From: Tissierella pigra
Lineage (GTDB): Bacteria > Bacillota > Clostridia > Tissierellales > Tissierellaceae
Assembly: GCF_009695605.1 (NCBI RefSeq)
Contig: NZ_VUNQ01000038.1
Span: 1-34,742 of the forward strand
Direction: 5' to 3'
Length of the DNA stretch: 34,742 nt
The notes under the pieces are model-generated. The model saw nothing but the letters and a program-made list of their open reading frames with translations, made no database searches and had not been told where the DNA came from. The translations under genes and the position numbers were made by a program. The number at the start of each line of letters is the position of its first letter. Within the stretch, counting starts at the first letter, position 1. Below are positions 34,699 to 34,742 of the stretch, in pieces.

Positions 34699-34742
34699 CT
34701 AATTCTACAGTGTAATACATAATTGTCTAATATTACCATATA

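Overview
The window is the replication-origin region of a low-GC, AT-rich Gram-positive bacterium, most likely an anaerobic member of Clostridia/Tissierellia. The evidence is the classic Firmicutes order around dnaA, the Noc/Soj/ParB set, SpoIIIJ- and Jag-type genes, strong AGGAGG ribosome sites with frequent TTG/GTG starts, and an rsbV-rsbW-sigB cluster between gyrA and an rRNA operon (an arrangement I recall from Clostridioides difficile). No species can be named from sequence alone.

Layout. Left arm, all minus strand: the 5' end of a 16S rRNA gene leaving the window with two tandem promoters, then sigB, rsbW, rsbV, gyrA, gyrB, a remB-like gene, recF, an S4-domain gene, dnaN and dnaA. The origin is bipartite: DnaA boxes lie upstream of dnaA (10.7-11.1 kb) and again between dnaA and dnaN, where a DnaA-trio unwinding element is readable. 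Right arm, plus strand: rpmH, rnpA, yidD, yidC, jag, mnmE, mnmG, rsmG, noc. Transcription diverges from oriC, so the core genes are co-oriented with the replication forks.

From 18.6 to 25.3 kb, noc and soj-parB are separated by a loose, AT-rich accessory block: a polysaccharide deacetylase, a nonsense-broken GNAT gene, an AraC/GyrI-type regulator, a DsbA-family protein, small membrane proteins, two more GNAT enzymes and at least one frameshifted gene. Its most striking feature is five parS-like palindromes that lie between the gene modules: one perfect parS just upstream of soj and four degenerate copies, several of them inside long hairpins that also look like terminators.

After soj-parB come phzF-like, an AGCS alanine/glycine:sodium symporter, a formiminotetrahydrofolate cyclodeaminase, adenine deaminase, a cysteine-desulfurase-family enzyme, DUF4446 and a lipid kinase. 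The window ends shortly after a 14-bp inverted repeat.

Functionally the window combines replication initiation (DnaA, DnaN, oriC), topology (gyrase), origin segregation (Soj, ParB, parS), nucleoid occlusion (Noc), tRNA modification and ribosome biogenesis (MnmE, MnmG, RsmG, RnpA, L34), membrane insertion (YidC, YidD) and a stress sigma switch (RsbV/RsbW/SigB). The accessory block looks like a decay-prone insertion site within the centromere-like region.
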